A stretch of DNA of 64,000 nucleotides from Marchantia polymorpha subsp. ruderalis (GCA_037833965.1 AP031353.1:9116501-9180500); one strand, 5' to 3'. Positions 26,601-39,030 are shown, counted from the stretch's first letter. Notes: a model not told the origin generated them from the letters alone. Program-made: numbers and translations.

Positions 26601-29600
26601 CATCTAACTTGTTTCCACTCGAGACTGGAAGCCATGTTCAAAGACAAACTTGAAGATTACCTTGAGGATTCTTGTGATCGAACCCACGTTGCCAAAGAAC
26701 AGAAATCCACATAAAGTTCACATCTATGTCGCAAGTTTTCTTCTGCGTCCAGTTCCCAGCCCAGTAAGGGCTGGCATCATTGGACTCACCTTTCAAGTTT
26801 GTGAACTGCAGCAAAAAAGACATCTGCAACCATGATAGCATCTCGTAAGCCGTGACACGTGCAAGAGTTCCAAAAATATTACTAAGGAACCTAGCGTTCA
26901 AACTTATTCTTAGACTACCTGCAAAGATGCATGGATAGCTGTGATTATACGAATCACCGTTACCTAAACCCCACAAGCTATACTGAAGTTTAGATCTCGC
27001 CGTTATCTTGTAAAAAACAACCACCCCTGCCATGTAGTATCAAATTCGAGTTTCGCGATACAAGGCCAAGTTTCCCATAAATGAGAGACTCATCCGCAAT
27101 CGAGTATGTGTAGACTAGGAAATGGATACCACAGGACATGAAAACTTTACCTTGCTAAGAAGAACGAACTCGATAAAATTTCATTCTACTCAACTGGATT
27201 GTCATGCTGCTTCAACATACTCTTCCGATGTTTCATGTTGTAATGTTGTAATCGATACAAATGCTACTAGATACCAAAGCATATCTTTGATAAGGCCAAG
27301 AGTTTAGGGTAGAGAATAGGTAGGATCGAAGATGCGTTTGAAGATACCTGATGAGTCCATGCTGCTTCAACCAGATGGATACCATACTCTTCCAAGGTTT
27401 CATGGAGCAGTATGAAGGCATTCCACCTCTCTCGCCATCCATCGACCACGGTCAACTTGTCTTTGACAACTCCTACTCCTAAAAATCCAGCTTCCTTATC
27501 TGCCCACTTATTCCTTTTGCTGACCTTCTTGTCGTTTGGACCCATGCTTTTTCCAGAACCATTCATTTCGCGGGGCATCTCATGGAAATCACTGGTGGCA
27601 CTGACAGGAGAAGAGTGAAGGCCAGTAAGTGCCTTCCGCAAAACAAAGAGGGCTCGTTTTCTCGTCAAGGAGTCATCGTCTCCCTATATCACACGCAGAA
27701 ACAAAATAATCAAGCTAACATAATAACAATGAGCCAGAAGGACATGGAGGAGGAAAAACAAAACCATCAACGGAGGCACAATAGTGAATGCATACCAAAG
27801 TCCTTCTCCTGAGTGGATACCAAATACAGTGTATATGAGAATTCCCCCATACAAATGGACAGCCCTTCAAGTTTGAATACTAGAAGCTCACATAGGCTAC
27901 ACATAGGTCGCAAACTTTTCGTGCGAACAACTTTCCCCAGGTCATTCTATCTAACAGGAAAAGTCGCATAGGTCCTAAACGGCGAGCAAAACGAACAAAT
28001 GAAAATTTGCGACTAAACTGGTCCACATATACTCGGAGAACGATATTTACAAAAAATGAGTTCATTACAGTACCAGGCCAGTCTTCAACTCTTCCCAAAA
28101 TTGCACTTCATCTCGGATGTCAAAAGCTTTGACTTTGTCATCGTTGGATTCATCTCTTAAAGATTTACTCGTAACTGAAAGCGAGTCCGCAGGAAAAAGT
28201 AGGTCCGAAAAAGAGGCCAGGGCCATATACACATCTTGACGTTGAGAAGGTCCATGAGAGAGAAGAGACTGACAACAACGCCACACTTCCTGCAGCGAAG
28301 ACTTCCTGTAATAAGATTAAATGATTAAAGTATTCTATAGGAAAGCAAATCGCTCTAAGCAACTACCTAGTACTTTATCAGCGGGGTAACGCGCAGTACA
28401 AGATAAGTAGAACTCGAGCCGCCACGAAGAAAGAATTGGTTGGCGAAAGATAGGCGATATGAATCCTATAGTAGCGAGGCAATCTCACCAAGTGAGAGGC
28501 TTGCACAAAAGAGACCAGATATGCTATCACAAGTGGCCTAGATGGCAGATAGGCAGATAGGCAGCTCAATAAAATTCACAACTTGTGAGCTTTCTGACAG
28601 GAACTTTTAAGCACGGCATACCTGGCCTCGACAGACCGCTCTTCTGTAAACACATCGTTTAACCACCCAAATCTGACAGAAGAGGTCAAAAGCGATGGTA
28701 ACAGATTCTGCACGGCACAGTGACGCATGGAACCATCCAATGGTTGCGCTAGTAATGCCAAAGCTGGTTCTAGAAAGATTGCTACGATATCCTCGCAAAA
28801 GTTTTGAGCCGTATAGATGCGATCTCCATCAGCCTTAACCATGTTCTTTGTCGTAAGATCTAATCTACTGGATGCTTCCAACGCTGCTGCCATAAGGGTG
28901 CCCAACAGCTCACAGACGACATAGATGGAGAGTAATTCTTCCTTATGTTCTAGAGTCGACCCAAAGGAAACTAACTTATACTTCTTCTCTAAAGTTTGCC
29001 ATGCTTGGTAGTCCGCTGTTTTGTGGGGTTGGTCTCGCGCAAACTCCGCATCTCTATGTAAGATAGGGTTCAGAGACTGCAGGCACAGTAGAGCAAGAGA
29101 ATTTTTTACTACGTCCCAAGATGCCAGTTCACCGACGGCCTGTGCCAACATCTCTGCAACCTTCCATGGAGAACAACGCAAAGGTAAATCATTATCAAGT
29201 TGTGACAAAGGGCAAATACTCCCATTTTGACCTTCGACAAGTCCAAGACTAGAAGGTACTAGAACTCAAAGGCAAGATCCAGAGAATTAAAGCCATGATG
29301 GGCTAGCGCCATGACCGTCAAGAACAACAGACTGAAAACTCTTCATTATGGTGCCCTCATGGAAATTAGACTTATTCCAGAAAAAAAAATAACACTCTGA
29401 CACGGTAGGTCCGAAACGACACTAAGGCTAAAATCATAACACCAAAACTCAGACTTCCAGTTCAGAATTTGTTTCTGGTCGATACGTTTTAGGGCTAAGA
29501 TCGAGAACTGAAAGAGAGGTCGAATGCACATCCACAACTATAGGTAGTCCAATTTCATCACGAAATTGTGAAATTTGGGTAACACGTCTGACTACTATTA

Positions 29601-31077
29601 TGTAACGCACTCCAGTGATTTATAGTCCTATGATCAGAGCCAATAATTTTTAAGCAAGCAACGTACCTCAACCTGGAGTGATCTCAATTTTGGATTTCGA
29701 CTCCGAAATAAAGGAACGCACACGGTCCATATAACCTTCTCCAAGTTCCCTGCTTCCCTTTCTATGACAAAAATTCAACCGAAGTCAACAAAACTACAGC
29801 AACACATGCTGCGTCCAATGCTAACGGTTTTGACAATTCTATGTAGTCCATAGATTTCCACTTCACATCGTAAACTACATAATATCGTCAAAACCGTTAA
29901 CTTCGATGATAGTGTGGATAAGAAACGACGAGTTGTACAAATCGGCTTCATTGCAGGTTCAATCTGTCAAACGGATGACTTTCTACTCCCAGGCACATCT
30001 TCAGCAGAGAAATAGTCCTTTCCTTTGAGGCTTCAAAGTTACACGAAGAAAGAAAACTTATGTTGTTTGATGAGGAGATTCGCACCATTGTCTTTCAAGA
30101 GATGAAATAATGCAGTTAAATACGTGTGGTTCATCTCTCCCTCCTCCTTATCATGTGTGAATGCTGGCTCACCCGCACTGACCTGTATATCGAACCATGC
30201 CATGAATTATAACGGCACAGTTAATCGGAAAAACAGTCCATTGCTTCACTCTGCATTTGGTCGCACATTTCACTAAGGTAGTAACAAAATATATACAATA
30301 TATCACTCCAAGATATAGCTCTAAACGAACTCCCGAGTGTCCCAGGTGGGGTTCGTTGATGGACATCTATCTACATATGATGAACCGGCAAAGTGAAAAC
30401 TAAGAATGTGGCTAGAATATGTAATGTGCATATAGTTTGTCCAATTGAGACATTCGTCACTTGCATATCTTCTGTTTACATTAAGCGAACCTAGAGCCCC
30501 TGAAATCATTACTGGAACCCTCTAAAGCTTATTCCTGTACCTACAGCTGGCACACTCTAAAAAAGGAGAATTGAAACCAGAACGACCTCTTTGATCTAGA
30601 GGATTGCACCCGTGTCAGAATTTGTCCGGAGTTTTTAGTCCAAGGATTAAACCCTGCGAGATTGCTAGAACCCGACTTACACCTCTGCAGAAGCAGATGG
30701 AAACGGCTCGAAACTACTGATCATCTCAGAGGATCTCAAATTAATGTAGAGAGCACTGCCCACTGAACACTTTTCCCACGCAGATTACTCATCTTACTCA
30801 TCACACGGGGTTGAATTGACTGATGAAAGAAAGTATAAACGAGTGAAAACCCAGAATCTCGGTGCAAAAGAATTTCGTGAATTCGAATTCACCGAAGTCA
30901 AGATACGAAGATTCCACGAAGTACCTGACGGAAAATGTCCGGGAAAAATCGGAGCAAGTCCAACAGCAAGGACGATGCGGAGCACTGCGTTGTAAGAAGA
31001 AGGGCGTCGACGAGCCCCGGCACAGCGGCAGCAGGGACCTTGCCCAGGGCGCCCACCAGAGCAGCTGCAGGCCCCAT
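11607..31077 (-). CDS. TARBP1/Trm3-like SpoU tRNA (guanosine-2'-O)-methyltransferase, many exons
   Basis: Known role: the TARBP1/Trm3 family 2'-O-methylates G18 of tRNAs using S-adenosylmethionine. The C-terminal SPOUT domain is clear. Motif 1 is [12 protein letters not shown] (exon ending 13261), continuing [12 protein letters not shown] (exon 12975-13045). Then [12 protein letters not shown] and [12 protein letters not shown] (12113-12266). Motif 2 is [14 protein letters not shown] and motif 3 [19 protein letters not shown] (last exon 11607-11783). These exon lengths keep frame. Upstream exons encode the long helical-repeat region typical of plant members: [12 protein letters not shown] (15313-15456), [14 protein letters not shown] (about 16.9 kb), [17 protein letters not shown] (about 18.8 kb), [10 protein letters not shown] (about 26.3 kb), [12 protein letters not shown] (27348-27683), a large exon at 28622-29.2 kb, and exon 1 at 30925-31077. 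The order is collinear, so this is one gene. Start at 31077 is the best fit; in-frame Met 31134 is an alternative. Middle exon borders are incomplete. Confidence 0.93.
29820..29901. repeat. Imperfect inverted repeat (28-bp arms) inside the methyltransferase gene
   Basis: Arms 29820-29847 and 29874-29901 are complementary at 24 of 28 positions, with a 26-nt loop. The core TAACGGTTTTGAC is perfect. It lies in DNA that reads as an intron of the methyltransferase gene. It could be a small foldback element or a hairpin RNA precursor. Confidence 0.75.
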
Positions 31078-31920
31078 GCCGGAATTCCGCGGAGAACGGG
31101 AATCAATCATCATCGAGCGAGATTCATAATCCACTGAGCTGACGGGCTAAAACCCTGGCGTCTCTAAAACCCTCGAGCACCAACTCAATTCCGAACCTTT
31201 GCTCCTTGTCCCCTCAGGCTGCTGTCATTTTCTCCAATACGAATTTTGTGGGACCCCGACGGTTAGGGGCTCGAGCTCTCGCCCGCTCCACTCCTCGAGA
31301 GCAATCAGCAAAGGGGGACCTAAAGTTGTTCCAGTTCGGAGCTGAGGTGGATCTCACTCACTGACATGTGCAGCGCGGGCGGGTCTTTGGGCCCCGTCTG
31401 TACCCTCCACGGGACAACGATGGCACGGGTCCCGAGAAGGCTCGGGTCCGAACGGGGCCATCGGACCGCATACGTCCTCTCGTTCCAGAGGAGGAGGACG
31501 AGTACGACAGACCTACTCCGCCTCTTGAGCACCCCGTGCCATGCCAGGGCCATCAGCATCCGACCATCGTTTCTTGACTTCTCTCCTCTTTTGGGGCCCT
31601 CGTTTGTACGTTTCGGTTCGCCAGTATGGCCTCCATATATCCTCGACTCGCGAGACTGTTTGCAGTGTATCTCTTTCCCAACTATTCCGGTCGAATATGA
31701 GATCTCATTTTTTATTTCGCATAGCAGTGTTCTAGAAAGTGTATTTATTTTTCAAGCGATTTTCAAGCTGGGTGGATTTCTGCCGATGGAGTTTTCTGCC
31801 ATTAGAGCCTGCCACGTGGCAATTAGTGACTTGTACGACCTCCCTGTTTTACTTGTATGACTGCAGAGTACTTCAGGTTATGCTAATTGCCCGTCTATAC
31901 AAGTGGATAGTGAGGAAAGG
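31078..31920 (-). promoter_or_regulatory. Upstream region of the methyltransferase gene
   Basis: GC-richer than the block to its right, and without recognisable protein coding. It contains a perfect palindromic G-box at 31811-31820. A 164-codon plus-strand frame (31366-31860) is low-similarity and judged spurious. Confidence 0.5.
31811..31820. promoter_or_regulatory. Perfect palindromic G-box GCCACGTGGC
   Basis: The ten-base palindrome with the CACGTG core is the classical plant G-box bound by bZIP and bHLH (PIF-type) factors. It sits 734 bp upstream of the methyltransferase ATG. Function is inferred from the motif and position only. Confidence 0.6.
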
Positions 31921-34900
31921 TGAGTGAGGATGTGAGTATTAATGTACTATTTAATGGAATAATAAGATGCGTGTATTTACTTAAGACAACTCTCAAGTTC
32001 ATATTAGCACAATTCTTTAAAGGGTGTCATACTTTTCATATATGGATTTAAATTTTTAAATTAAAATTTTATTTCTTTATTTAATCATATAAGATATGAT
32101 TAAATTTTGCAAGTCAATCACAACGATTGAAATCTCTAAATGAGATTATTTTGTATTTATGACTTCAAATCACAACAGCCAACTCATGTCACTTGACATC
32201 AATTGAAAGAAAAAATTTAGATATTTTGTAAATGACATTTAGATATTTTTCATCGAACATATGAACAAGAAGATATTATCTTTTAGTTTGATTTTTTTAA
32301 CATCATCTATTAAAGTTTTGCAAATCACCCTCTGACAAAATCAAAGCTTTGAGTAATAACACATAAAGAAAACACATAAGACATCAATTGAGTGATTTTA
32401 CTTCATATTACTTATTTGATCTTCTTTGAAAACAAATTTCCAATGTATCAATGTCATATGACCAAAATATCAATGAAATTGAAAAACTTATACTGTTTCA
32501 AATATTCTACAATTTAAATAATTATCTTTATTTTTATATGTAACGCCATTTCAAAACTTTGAGGACATATATTATGAAATTATAATAAAAATTTATAAAC
32601 AAATATTTATTTAACATAATTTTATTGATGATATAATCATCATCAATTGAATAAATTTGATATGAATATAATTTATGACCTAAAATGATATATATATATA
32701 TAGGTTTCATTTTTTCATAATAAAATAAGTACAATTTGAATAATTTTGATATTAAAATACACATAATTTTATTTGATGTGTATTTATTGAAAAAATTCAC
32801 TTTTTAAAAAATTATCAATTGATATGATGAACAACAAATCAAATCAAGAATCGATTTTCATATACTGACTTTTCATTTAATGCATTGTAAATATTAACAA
32901 TCACATTTTATTTTGTTAACATATTTATTTCATATATTTATGATTGTCAACAATTTGACAGTGTACACAAATGCTCATGATATATATTTATACATTATTC
33001 ATGGCCAATATTTTGCTTTCCTGAATAAATGCTAAATCGATATCTAAATCAAAAATTATCAGAAATAAATTTCTGAATTAAGATAACATATTTTTTGGGC
33101 CATAAATATGTAGTCTTGTATGAAAAAAAAATTACATGTGTATTATATGTTTGTTATAAATTTTTTCGATAAAAAAATGACAAATCTTGCTTATGTGAAC
33201 ATAAATCATTTTTATAAAAAAAAAATATTAATATATGATGATTTCAATACTATACTATTTAGCCAGTGAATATCTTGCTTAGTACTAAAGGAATCAACCG
33301 GCATTCCAACATATCCAAATATTAAAAGCTGAAAACTTTTAACTTTATGTATATATGATTGAACAAGAACAAATAGATTGTTATGAATTCAAAAAAAAAA
33401 CCACAAAATGATATGACTAAATTTGACTCGTTTGTTGTTATTTCAAATAAAATTCTCATTTTGGTGCACCCACAAATATTATAATCAAGGAGTTCATATC
33501 ATCATCATTCATTTATATAAAAGTATTTTTTACCATTAACAATTAAATCATGTGAAAAAATGCTAAAGATGTGTCTCTATTTCAGGAATGTTATTCTGAA
33601 TGAAAGAATTTATAAATTTAATTATTGCACAATTATTTTGGAACTCTTCCAAACTGAAAACCAAACAACCTAACTTGGAGATAATTTTTTTATTTACACA
33701 AATAATTTATGAAACGGGGAAACAAATATAAAGAATTTGTTCATAATTTTATAATTATATCTAAAATTTTTTAATTTTTAATTTGAATCGAGTACTTTTA
33801 TAATTTTTATGGGAATTATCGCATATTCTTTACATGTCTTTGTAGTTACATGTTGTTGATTGTGTGAATAATTTGTTTTAAAAAATGTATAAATATTTAT
33901 TTTACAAAAAAAAGAGTAAATTTTTTATCCGCAAAATTGTTGGACAGAGATTTTTCATTTTAAATAATCATTAATGACATATTTAATCTCACATCATCAT
34001 ATTCATTTATTTTCTAACAGAACTTCAATTCAATAAAAACATCTTTTTATATGATTTAATTTTATATTGGATGAAAAAAATTATTGGAAAATTCTCAAAA
34101 TATTTTTTATTTTATTTTCAAGATATTAGACCTCGTTAATTCTTAATTATCATTGGATAAATGTAATAGTGTATATTTAAATATGATGGGTTCTATATAT
34201 TTAAAATAAGTAAATTTAATTATTTTTGACAAGATCAATCTAAAACTCGAATTTGTGATTTCTAAATCTTCTTTATTAAAAACCTTACAACATTATTATT
34301 ATGATTTTGATAATGCTTTTTTTTTCTCTTAATTTTTAGGTTTGAAAAGTTCTAAAAAATGTAGAATTTGTTTATATTGATTTAAATATTATATAATTAA
34401 TTTGTATATCTTTTAGTTGTTCAAGTGTGTTTTTAAAACTTCTAATATTTTTAGAAAGATTAGAACATTATTATTCCTTCATGATAAAAATAAATTTGAT
34501 TTGCACCATCTTCTTTTTATCTATGTCATATCTTATTTTACTAAAATAACAGATTTTGTTATATATTTATTCATGAATATGTTTAAATTTCTTATATTAG
34601 TCCTACATTAAAAACAAACTTTGCGTTATGCATATTCACAATAATTAAATAAAAAAAGTTGATGTTTCTTGTTTCAAACTTGACATTATGAATAAAATGT
34701 ACCACAAAATTTTTGTTTGACGCTAATACTGTGCATGTAATGTTCATTACATCGTTACATGAACTTTGTTAGTCATTCATGCATTAAAATAAATAAATAA
34801 GTAAACTAAGCTTTTGTTAACCTACTTATTGTTTTTCTAACCATCACGTTGATTTTATTGATTGAGCTATATCATATGTTTCTTCATCGCTATGTTAACA

Positions 34901-35230
34901 AAGGGTGAAATGAAACTGAAATCACCTTCAAAAGTTTCATCTAAGATTATTTGTATATTTTCAAAGAAGATTGAACGATATTTGTGAAACATAAATTTAT
35001 ATCATGACTCTTGACGGAGTTTTTAAATCTCTAGAATGTGAAACCAGAAAAAAATTATAGATTATACTTTTCATTATTGAATTGATGTATCAAGTAATGG
35101 ATCAATTGGTAAATGCGCCATACTTTATCAAACTATATTTGATATTTAAATATCATCTTATTAAAATTGGCTTCCGGTGATAATTAAGACCCTAATTTAT
35201 ACATTGATTTTATAAAGAATTTATGTGTAT
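31921..35230. other. AT-rich gene-free block
   Basis: Very AT-rich with long homopolymer runs and a short (TA)n near 32690-32702. CG dinucleotides are scarce. No coding, RNA gene or terminal repeats could be recognised. It is probably old, decayed repetitive DNA, but no parent element can be named. Confidence 0.6.
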
Positions 35231-35581
35231 ATTGATAAATTATTTATCGTTCCACCTGTGTATTTGTACGGTTGTAGAGCACGTAATATAAATCTGTTGT
35301 GAATTTAGGTAAAGGCGGAGAACTTGTACCACACTTGGTTTCAAAGGTTGTAAACCGAGAGACGGATCTAAAAGAAAGGAAAAGAGAAGGAGAGAGAGAC
35401 CGAAATGGAAGGGGAGGGATACTCCGTCGCTCATCGTCGAGGGGAGAATGCCCTCGCACATGAATGCCATAAGGCGCTTCAAGGGTTCGGATAAAGGTCA
35501 TGGATCCACATCGCGCGTCCACATCGCAACGAATTGCCACCAGAAGAAAAGATCAAAAGACGCCGCGCATGCAGCGTCCGG

Positions 35582-35657
35582 ACGCTCGCTCGCTCGCTCG
35601 CTCGCCCGCCATCCATCCATCCATCCAATCCAGTCGTTCGTTCAGTCATTCATTCAT
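35582..35657 (+). repeat. Compound microsatellite (CGCT)n-(ATCC)n-(TTCA)n
   Basis: Five or more CGCT units, then four ATCC units, then TTCG/TTCA units. It lies about 1.7 kb upstream of the ARF-like GTPase start, in its GC-rich leader region. Confidence 0.85.
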
Positions 35658-36302
35658 CGGCACTCACATGTCGACGATCGCCCGCGCCATGATGAGAATC
35701 CAGGACGAAGGATCCGGTTGGAATGGTTGCGCTATGATGAAGCTCTGATGAGCCCCAAAAGCTACGACCTCTGGCACCTGCAAATCCTTTGCTCCGGAGC
35801 CGCTGGACACAACAACATCGGGTGCTCTTCTAGGCCGAGCCCGAGCCCGAGCCCGAGGCCGCCGTCGTCGTCGTCGTTGCAGTAGTAGTAGTCGGAATGA
35901 GCGGAAAGGTTCTCGACCGAAGGGCGGAATCCGGAGGCGCATTAAAGGCTAGGACGGGCCCGAGAGGCGAGCAGGGCGAGCAGGTGCTGCAAAAGCAGCA
36001 CGAGGGTTACTTCTCCGTCCGCACAGATTCCCAACACATGTCTATTGGCAAGATGCGTGTCAGTTGCCACAGTACATTGCGACAGACGGACAGGCAGCAG
36101 CAGCACCAGGAAGCCGGGAACGAGTTTATCTGCAACCTGCCCGAGCGCTCGACGTCGTCGTGGCCGCGCTTCGGACCATCGTGTGTGCTAACGTCGCTAT
36201 CCCCCCCTCCCCCCTCCCGCCGTGACCAGTACTCTGTCCGCTGGCTCTGTCCAAATCCGAACTCGAAAGCCCCTCGGGCCCCCGCGAAAGGAAAGGATGC
36301 TC

Positions 36303-36370
36303 AAGCCGAAGCCAAAGCCGAAGGCGAAGCAAAGCAAGGCGAAGGCGAAGGCGAAGTTTAGGCGAAGTTT
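36303..36370 (+). repeat. Degenerate AAGGCG/AAGCC hexamer repeat
   Basis: About ten imperfect units of AAGGCG or AAGCCG. In one frame it would read as an Ala/Glu/Gly/Lys repeat, but the flanks show no conserved coding. Confidence 0.7.
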
Positions 36371-36416
36371 AAGTTCAAGGAGAGGGCAGTGGAGTTAAGT
36401 TGACGTTCGTGCTGCC

Positions 36417-36444
36417 GGGGTGGGGTGGGGTGGGGTGGGGTGGG
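36417..36444 (+). repeat. (GGGGT)n tract, strong G-quadruplex candidate
   Basis: Five GGGG runs and a final GGG, each separated by a single T, on the strand of the ARF-like GTPase gene and about 0.9 kb before its ATG. Confidence 0.85.
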
Positions 36445-36793
36445 AAGAAGACGGAGGGTATATGGCGGCACCGGGGTTCGGGAGCGGTGACCGGAGGCGG
36501 ACGTCTGGCGTCCAGTTTTTCGGTGCTCCTCGACGCGGAGCTGAGCTCGCAGCGGCGCACTGTGTCCGAATGGTGCCTTCAGCAGCTTTGACTTCAGCGT
36601 CGCGTTTTGACTCGATGACCTCCGACCTGGTAGTCCGGGCGCCGCGGGGGCGGGCCCCAGAGCGCGGGACAGAGCCCGGGTGGCCTCCTGGCTTGGCGGA
36701 GAAGTTAGCTTCGCGGGAGATTAAGTTAAGTCGAAGGTTGAGGACGTAGAGTCGAAGGCGAAGGAGAAGGAGGAGGGATGGAGTCCGTTTGTT

Positions 36794-36831
36794 GGAAGGA
36801 AGGAAGGAAGGAGGGAGGGAGGGGAGGAAGG
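36794..36831 (+). repeat. (GGAA)n/(GGGA)n microsatellite
   Basis: Four GGAA units followed by GGGA units, purine-only, in the leader region of the ARF-like GTPase gene. Confidence 0.85.
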
Positions 36832-37055
36832 CCCGGCCGAGGACAGGACGAGGGGAGGGGGTAAAAAGGAACGCTCGGGACTGTTGCGTGAGCAACAAGC
36901 CACTCTGTTGAGCTTGTTGTACCAGTTCTTGTGCGATGCGGAGACCATTTCATGGTCACTTGCTGCCTCCAAGCTGCTTCTGCTGGTAGAGAATGGGGCA
37001 GGGCTGAGGAGGGCGGCCTATGAGTGCCATCTGAAGCAGTTGTTCAGGGAGGAGC

Positions 37056-37085
37056 AAGAGGAGGAGGAGGAGGAGGAGGAAGAGG
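37056..37085 (+). repeat. (GAG)n microsatellite
   Basis: About nine GAG units. It lies 230 bp before the ARF-like ATG, probably in its 5' leader or leader intron. Confidence 0.85.
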
Positions 37086-37317
37086 TGTTGTGCACCCTCT
37101 CGACATTTGTAGTTGCGGCCTCGCTAGCAGTCTCGGAGTCGATGATCTCAGCGTCGATGATCTATGTGCACTTCTATGCATCAATCCCACCGATTCCTGT
37201 GAGAGTGAGATTGAAGATTTTATCTGTAAATTTCCTTTCACTGCAGGCCTCCATCAAGGAGTAGTTGATAAGGAGCAGGAAATCTGTACACAAACTTAAC
37301 AGAGCGGAGGACGACTC

Positions 37318-38330
37318 ATGGGGCAAACAATTGGGGTTCTTGATTGCATCTATGAAAACATGCTTGAGAAATATGGACCTTGGCAGCGTCGTGTTCTCAT
37401 GGTCGGCTTGGATAATGCTGGTCAGTTCATCTCCCATGCTTTGTGCAATGTCTTCCATCGTTTTTTGGACTTGTATCCCTATCTCGTCCGCGCTTCGCTG
37501 ACTGACTCACTCTTCTCTCGGTGCATCTCTTCTTCCAGGAAAGACAACAGTGCTGTTTACTCTGAAGTCTCGGAACGGAGAGAAGCCTGCACCTCCTGCT
37601 CCGAACACAATGGGGTACAACGTAGAAATGGTACGGCACCAAGGCATAATGTTTAGCTTGTGGGATCTCGGAGGCCACTCTACGAATCGCGTTGCTTGGC
37701 TGCAATTACTCCCTGACACCCAGGTGAGATCCCTCTCCGTGCCTCGTATCCCAATCCTGGCCTCGAGCCATGTCTCTTTTTGAGAAACTAGGTCTGGATT
37801 CAGTAATCTTCGAGGTCGTTGATCGCTGCATTGCTGAAGTATGGGCGACGGTCTGAGAGGTTGTGTTATGGGTCTATTTCTCGCAGGGGCTTATATTTGT
37901 CGTGGACAGTAATGATAAGAAAAGAATTACCGAAGCACGAGATGAGCTCCATAAGTTGCTGAAAAATGACGAGCTGTCGGGTGTTAGATTGTTGGTGCTG
38001 GCTAACAAACAAGATCTCGACGATAAATTTACCACCGATGAGATCACGGAAAAACTGCAGTTGCGGACTTTGCCCTTTGACGTCTGGTGGCACATCCAGG
38101 AGTGTTGTGCTACCAGCGGAGATGGTCTAAGCCAGGGCCTTGATTGGCTCGCATCTGCTCTAGCGAATCCTCAAGTGACGGATCTGATCCAACCTTTGTA
38201 CGATTACAGACTTCATCAGCAGACAGATACCTTGGAAGATTACCAACGGGCGCTCTCTTCTGACGACGTATCTTCTGCGCAAAAGTCCGCCAAAGGTTCA
38301 TCAGAAGCGTCGTTCAGCTCGTTTGACTGA
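37318..38330 (+). CDS. ARF-like small GTPase with SAR1-like switch II
   Basis: Three coding exons: 37318-37420, 37539-37723 and 37887-38330, all with GT-AG introns, joining to 243 residues. Seen: Gly2 (possible myristoylation), P-loop GLDNAGKTT (30-38), switch I Thr58 in NTMGYNVE, switch II WDLGGH (76-81), GLIFVVDSND (97-106), NKQDL (136-140) and ATSGDGL (171-177) before LDWLASAL. ARF proteins cycle between GDP and GTP on membranes to recruit coats and effectors. Odd features: the catalytic Gln of ARFs (WDVGGQ) is His, as in SAR1; about four extra residues precede switch I; and a Ser-rich tail of about 55 residues follows the normal ARF end. The body is otherwise closer to ARF than to SAR1. 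The leader region is rich in microsatellites. Confidence 0.93.
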
Positions 38331-39015
38331 GCTGTAGTAGAATTATGTATCCATTGAGCACGAGGAGGAGGTGGCAGTCCGATCTTGTGCTTGTTTCGAA
38401 CTCCCCACGTATTTGCAGTTAGACAGAGCTTTTGCGGATAATGTCTGGTATGTAAGAAAGCGTCTTGAGCTCGAAATCGCACCTGAGCTAGCCCAGTTTT
38501 AAAGACAGCGGTGCACAGAGGGTCATCTCCGCTCATGCTTTGCATCGTCCGACCATTGCGAACGGAAGATTAGCATCTCGATGATGTGGACGAAGACTGG
38601 ATTGCACTTCATTTCGCTATTGAAGAGGTCTTTCTTCGTGACCCGGAGAGCATTCAAGAGACATAGGTTTCTAGGTAGACTCTCACTCACTTTAATTCCT
38701 TAGATAGATCGTACATAGTTGGACTTCTGTACAGAATCGAGTTTTTAGGTTTTCAGCATATTAAATGGACATTGTACATAGGGAATGTGGTTCCGAGTCC
38801 TGAACGCATCTTGGAGCTGATCTGTATGTAGTAGTGTACTAGATTAGGTAGTATAAAACACAATGGACCACATAATCTCTTCTGTAGCTAAGTTACGTTT
38901 CTGTTTTGGTCCTTGCCCATCACAAACAGTTTGTCTTCATGGATGGTTTAGATAGGTAGTGATAGGTCACGAAAGTAGGTGGATTTTCTCTCGCCTTGGC
39001 CCTTCGCATATGAAG

Positions 39016-39030
39016 AATAAAATGAATAAA
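39016..39030 (+). terminator. Two AATAAA poly(A)-signal hexamers
   Basis: AATAAA occurs at 39016-39021 and 39025-39030, about 690 bp after the GTPase stop codon. Plant polyadenylation is loose, so this is only a candidate end of the transcript. Confidence 0.3.

Noticed and set aside
11607..31077. Possibility that the long minus-strand gene is two genes
   Set aside because: Exons across the whole span match one family protein in collinear order, and no internal start with promoter-like DNA was seen.
31366..31860. 164-codon plus-strand frame upstream of the methyltransferase
   Set aside because: No similarity, and the region looks like promoter DNA; three overlapping frames on the same strand suggest chance openness.
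35448..36361. Overlapping frames of 145-154 codons before the ARF-like gene
   Set aside because: They are built from CGCT, AAGGCG and similar microsatellites and do not look like real coding sequence.
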